A stretch of DNA of 64,000 bases from Candidatus Desulforudis audaxviator MP104C (GTDB lineage Bacteria; Bacillota; Desulfotomaculia; Desulfotomaculales; Desulforudaceae), in the NCBI RefSeq assembly GCF_000018425.1, contig NC_010424.1, forward strand, positions 2,062,501-2,126,500. Direction: 5' to 3'. The position numbers and the translations under genes were made by a program. Positions within the stretch are counted from its first letter, which is position 1. Every line of letters begins with the position of its first letter. Positions 61,509 through 64,000 of this stretch are shown piece after piece. The notes under the pieces are model-generated. The model did not search any database and had not been told where the DNA came from. It worked only from the letters and a program-made list of their open reading frames with translations.

Positions 61509-62567
61509 TCAATGATCCCCCCATACTTCATTAATCGCTTCGCAAAGAGCGGCGGCAGCCAGATTCGGATCGGGCGCCCCCGCCACCGCGCGCACCACTG
61601 CCACCCTCCGGAACCCCGCCCGGAGCACCTCTTTGATGTTTGACAGGTCTATGCCCCCGATGGCCACGGAGGGCAGGTCCACTCCAGCGGCCAACTCCGA
61701 CAGCCGGGACAGGCTCACGGCGCGGGCCTCCGGCTTGGTTGCCGTGGGAAACACCGCTCCGAGGCCGACGTAGTCCGCGCCCTGCTCCCAAGCCTCACGG
61801 GCTTGCGCCGGGCTGTGGACGGAAACCCCGATCAGCTTTCCAAGGCCGAGCAAGCGACGCGCGGCCTCCACCGGCAGGTCGTCCTGCCCCAGGTGCACCC
61901 CGTCGGCGTCGACCGCCGCGGCTACGTCCACCCGGTCGTTGACCAGAAAGAGCGCCCCCGCTGACCGGACCACCGCGCACAGTTCGGCGGCCAGCGCCGT
62001 CAGCTCCCGGGTTTCCATGTTTTTTTCCCGCAGCTGGAAGGCTCCCGCTCCGCCGGCCACGGCCGCCCGCACCACCTCCACCAGAGGCCGCCCCCCGGTG
62101 TCCGCGCGCCCAGCCACCAGGTAGAGCCGGACCCGGTCAAAGGCGGCTTTACGCCCCCAAGCGGCGGAAGTGAGGGTCCACTCCCGCTCGGCCGCATAGA
62201 GGGCGAACCGGAACTCCTTGAAGTGTCGGGCCGGTGCCGGGTCCGCTTCCCGGGACAGTTCCTCCAGCACCCGGGCGGCCTCCTGCGCCCGCTTCCAGCC
62301 GGCCCCGGCGGCGGCAAAGATATTATCACGGGGACGGTTCTCCGGGGCCGGCGCCCCGACATCCCCCGAAATGTCCCGCGCCGCGAGCAGCGCCAGGCGG
62401 CCGCCGGGAAAGGCTTCTTCCAGGACTGAGAGCCGATGCCGCAGTTCCTTGATTCTCGCGGTCAACCCGGGGTCCGCCAATACGAAACGGCAGGCTTCCT
62501 CCACCACCCGGAGGCCCTCCCTGGCCCGGTTAAAGTTCACGTCGGCGATCCGGCAGATTTCCCGCAA
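61509..62567 (-). CDS. thiE: ThiD2-ThiE fusion: HMP-P kinase-like domain and thiamine-phosphate synthase
   Basis: 352 residues with two domains. Residues 1-135 (ICRIADVNFNRAREGLRVVE; EFRFALYAAEREWTLTS) match the ThiD2 family, thought to phosphorylate HMP-P. Residues about 150-350 are ThiE: GAFQLREKNMETRELTALA, FLVNDRVDVAAAVDADGVHL then GQDDLP, and YVGLGAVFPTATKP. The fusion supplies HMP-PP and couples it to the thiazole. It is first in the operon with thiC under the riboswitch. Confidence 0.92.
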   Translation of the reverse strand: MREICRIADVNFNRAREGLRVVEEACRFVLADPGLTARIKELRHRLSVLEEAFPGGRLALLAARDISGDVGAPAPENRPRDNIFAAAGAGWKRAQEAARVLEELSREADPAPARHFKEFRFALYAAEREWTLTSAAWGRKAAFDRVRLYLVAGRADTGGRPLVEVVRAAVAGGAGAFQLREKNMETRELTALAAELCAVVRSAGALFLVNDRVDVAAAVDADGVHLGQDDLPVEAARRLLGLGKLIGVSVHSPAQAREAWEQGADYVGLGAVFPTATKPEARAVSLSRLSELAAGVDLPSVAIGGIDLSNIKEVLRAGFRRVAVVRAVAGAPDPNLAAAALCEAINEVWGDH

Positions 62568-62977
62568 AGAACATCACTCCCTGAGAACATTCAAACCCCC
62601 GGGAGGGGGGTAAATCAAAAAAGCTAACCACCCATTCCCTCCGCTGGCATGACCCAGGTCAGGTTCCAAGGGTAAAGCGCGCGCACGCTTTTCTCAGCCC
62701 GTTTCCGGGCACCCCCATGGGTAACCGGTTTGGTCTTTATTCTCAGTCTAAGGCGTCAAATCCTGCACCGGCAAGATGAAGCGGCACCCTAAAAGTGCAT
62801 CCCGGGATTTACCGCCGCCGTTCCCCGTTGGCCAACAGTTCCGCGCCCTTGTTTATGTCTATTATAGCGCATTGCGTTATCCACGCCACTAAGAGCTGAG
62901 ACGCCCGTCAGAGCGCTATCCAGGAAAGCGCGGAACGGCTGGGGGAAAAACCTGATGAAGGCCTGTCCAAAGAGTCT
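62568..62977 (-). other. thi operon leader and gene-free stretch
   Basis: Holds the TPP riboswitch (62630-62722). Between it and the coding start a stem ACCCCC/GGGGGT near 62594-62612 could be the expression platform. 62723-62977 shows no supported gene. Confidence 0.6.
62630..62722 (-). ncRNA. TPP riboswitch (THI element)
   Basis: On the minus strand GGGGTGCCCGG, GGGCTGAGAAAAGC, ACCCTTGGAACCTGACCTGG and CATGCCAGCGGAGGGAA occur in order, closed by P1 ACCCAT with ATGGGT. It precedes the ThiD2-ThiE and thiC genes. Confidence 0.96.
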
Positions 62978-64000
62978 TTAGCGGTCGGCCGTATAGACGA
63001 GCCGGCCCTTGATGTACACCCTTTCCACCCGGCTGCGGACGTCGAAGAAGTCCCCGTCCATTATGACCACGTCCGCTTCTTTTCCGGGCTCCAGGGTCCC
63101 TAAACGGTCTGCGAGACCCAGTACGGCGGCGGCGTCCGCGGTCACCGCCCGCAGGGCGCGCTCCTCGCTGAGTCCGCCCCGGACGGTCAGGGCCGCCGAA
63201 AGCCCCAGGTACTGGACCGGCACTGCGGGGTGGTCGGTCATCACCGCGAACCGCACCCCGGCCTCGGCTAACCGGGCGGCTGTCTCTAGCGATTTGTGCC
63301 GCATTTCCACCTTCGGCCGGTTCACCAGGAGCGGCCCCAGGACCACGGGGATGTCTTCCTGCACCAGCATGTCGGCCACCCGGTCGGCCTCGGTGCCGTG
63401 CTCAATCACCAGGTCGAGGTTGAATTCACGCGCGATCCGCACGGCGGTCAGGATGTCGTCGGCCCGGTGGGCGTGGACCCGCAGGGGAATTTCCCGCCGC
63501 AGCACGCGGGCCAAGGCTTCCAACTTCAGGTCCCTGTCCGGCGGGTCGCCGTCGCCCCTTCCGGCCCGCTCCAACTTGCGGATGTACTCGGCGCCCTGCA
63601 CCAGGGCGGTGCGCAGAAGGGCCGCGCTGGCCATCCTGGTCACCGGTGCCTTCCGTTCCTTGCCGTAGGCCCGTTTGGGGTTTTCACCCAGGGCCGCTTT
63701 CAGGCCGGCCGGGAAGCGGACCAGCATCTGTTCCACCGTCTTTCCCGCCGTCTTCAGGATGACCATCTCGCCACCGATGACGTTCGCGCTGCCCGGCGTG
63801 GTGCAAAGGGTAGTGACTCCCCCGGCTAGAGCGTCGGTAAACCCGAGATCCTCCGGGTAAACACCGTCGATGGCCCGCAGCTGGGGCGTGACCGGGTCGG
63901 AGTACTCGTTCCCGTCGTTCCCTTCCTCGCGGAAGATTTCTTCCATAATCCCGACGTGGCAGTGCGGTTCAATCAACCCCGGGAGCACCAGCTTGCCCGC
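62978..64000 (-). CDS. amidohydrolase family protein (5' end outside window)
   Basis: About 340 residues are visible; the gene continues past the right edge. A metal-dependent hydrolase of the imidazolonepropionase/dihydroorotase-like superfamily. Motifs are GLIEPHCHVGIMEE (HxH), LRVHAHRADDI, DLVIEHGTEADRV and FAVMTDHPAVPVQYL with the catalytic Asp. The C-terminal return of the small beta domain is LEPGKEADVVIMDGDFFDVR. Substrate unknown. Confidence 0.9.
   Translation of the reverse strand, partial: AGKLVLPGLIEPHCHVGIMEEIFREEGNDGNEYSDPVTPQLRAIDGVYPEDLGFTDALAGGVTTLCTTPGSANVIGGEMVILKTAGKTVEQMLVRFPAGLKAALGENPKRAYGKERKAPVTRMASAALLRTALVQGAEYIRKLERAGRGDGDPPDRDLKLEALARVLRREIPLRVHAHRADDILTAVRIAREFNLDLVIEHGTEADRVADMLVQEDIPVVLGPLLVNRPKVEMRHKSLETAARLAEAGVRFAVMTDHPAVPVQYLGLSAALTVRGGLSEERALRAVTADAAAVLGLADRLGTLEPGKEADVVIMDGDFFDVRSRVERVYIKGRLVYTADR

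Overview
The window reads as a chromosomal segment of an anaerobic, spore-lineage Firmicute of the Desulfotomaculum/Desulforudis type; this is inference from gene content. Supporting signs are high GC with strong Shine-Dalgarno sites, ferredoxin-linked 2-oxoacid oxidoreductases, a class III (glycyl radical) ribonucleotide reductase, FdhD, selenocysteine use, pyruvoyl arginine decarboxylase, a CIRCE-controlled groESL operon and a TauE-type exporter common in sulfur-metabolising anaerobes. Most genes lie on the minus strand.

Layout. 1-3.4 kb: phosphate uptake genes (pstC, pstA, a phosphoesterase, partial pstS) behind four PhoP-like boxes with exact 11-bp period. 3.8-9.6 kb: two paralogous alpha/beta pairs of 2-oxoacid:ferredoxin oxidoreductase sharing one gamma and one ferredoxin subunit, headed by a CdhB-like protein. 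9.7-11.4 kb: an SbtA-type bicarbonate transporter with its SbtB PII-like partner. 11.5-14.6 kb: zinc-ribbon proteins and purEK. 14.7-15.3 kb: an IS-end relic and a tRNA-Asp/Phe/Gly operon. 15.3-17.6 kb: TauE exporter with two tiny membrane proteins. 17.66-19.44 kb: an IS1634-like element whose transposase lacks a catalytic Asp. 19.6-21.7 kb: polyamine genes (pdaD, speE, and a speB with an internal deletion).

24.3-29.1 kb is the most unusual part. A selenide, water dikinase has an in-frame UGA (Sec19) followed by a SECIS-like hairpin. It heads a cassette of a radical SAM protein, a SAM methyltransferase and a membrane iron-sulfur protein, followed by a thioredoxin-like gene that also has an in-frame UGA (codon 16). 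A divergent LysR gene and two overlapping palindromes sit at the promoter. This resembles recently named selenoprotein-linked cassettes thought to act in organometal(loid) chemistry.

30-35 kb: a Q/N-rich low-complexity protein, tRNA-Ala, and a decayed island with an integrase tail, a toxin fragment, a transposase fragment, an SPL-like radical SAM gene and a CBS fragment that has run into nrdG. 35-40.7 kb: nrdDG and metE under a cobalamin riboswitch. 41-50.6 kb: SIMPL, LysM, DUF2301-like, CDF, a broken sodium:solute symporter, a DUF294 protein, an exonuclease and a CorC/HlyC protein. 51-53.2 kb: groESL with CIRCE. 53.5-60 kb: fdhD (lacking its CxxC) and the t6A genes tsaD, tsaB and tsaE with rimI, a folate cyclo-ligase and thiL. 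60.2-62.7 kb: thiC and a ThiD2-ThiE fusion under a TPP riboswitch. The right edge cuts an amidohydrolase.
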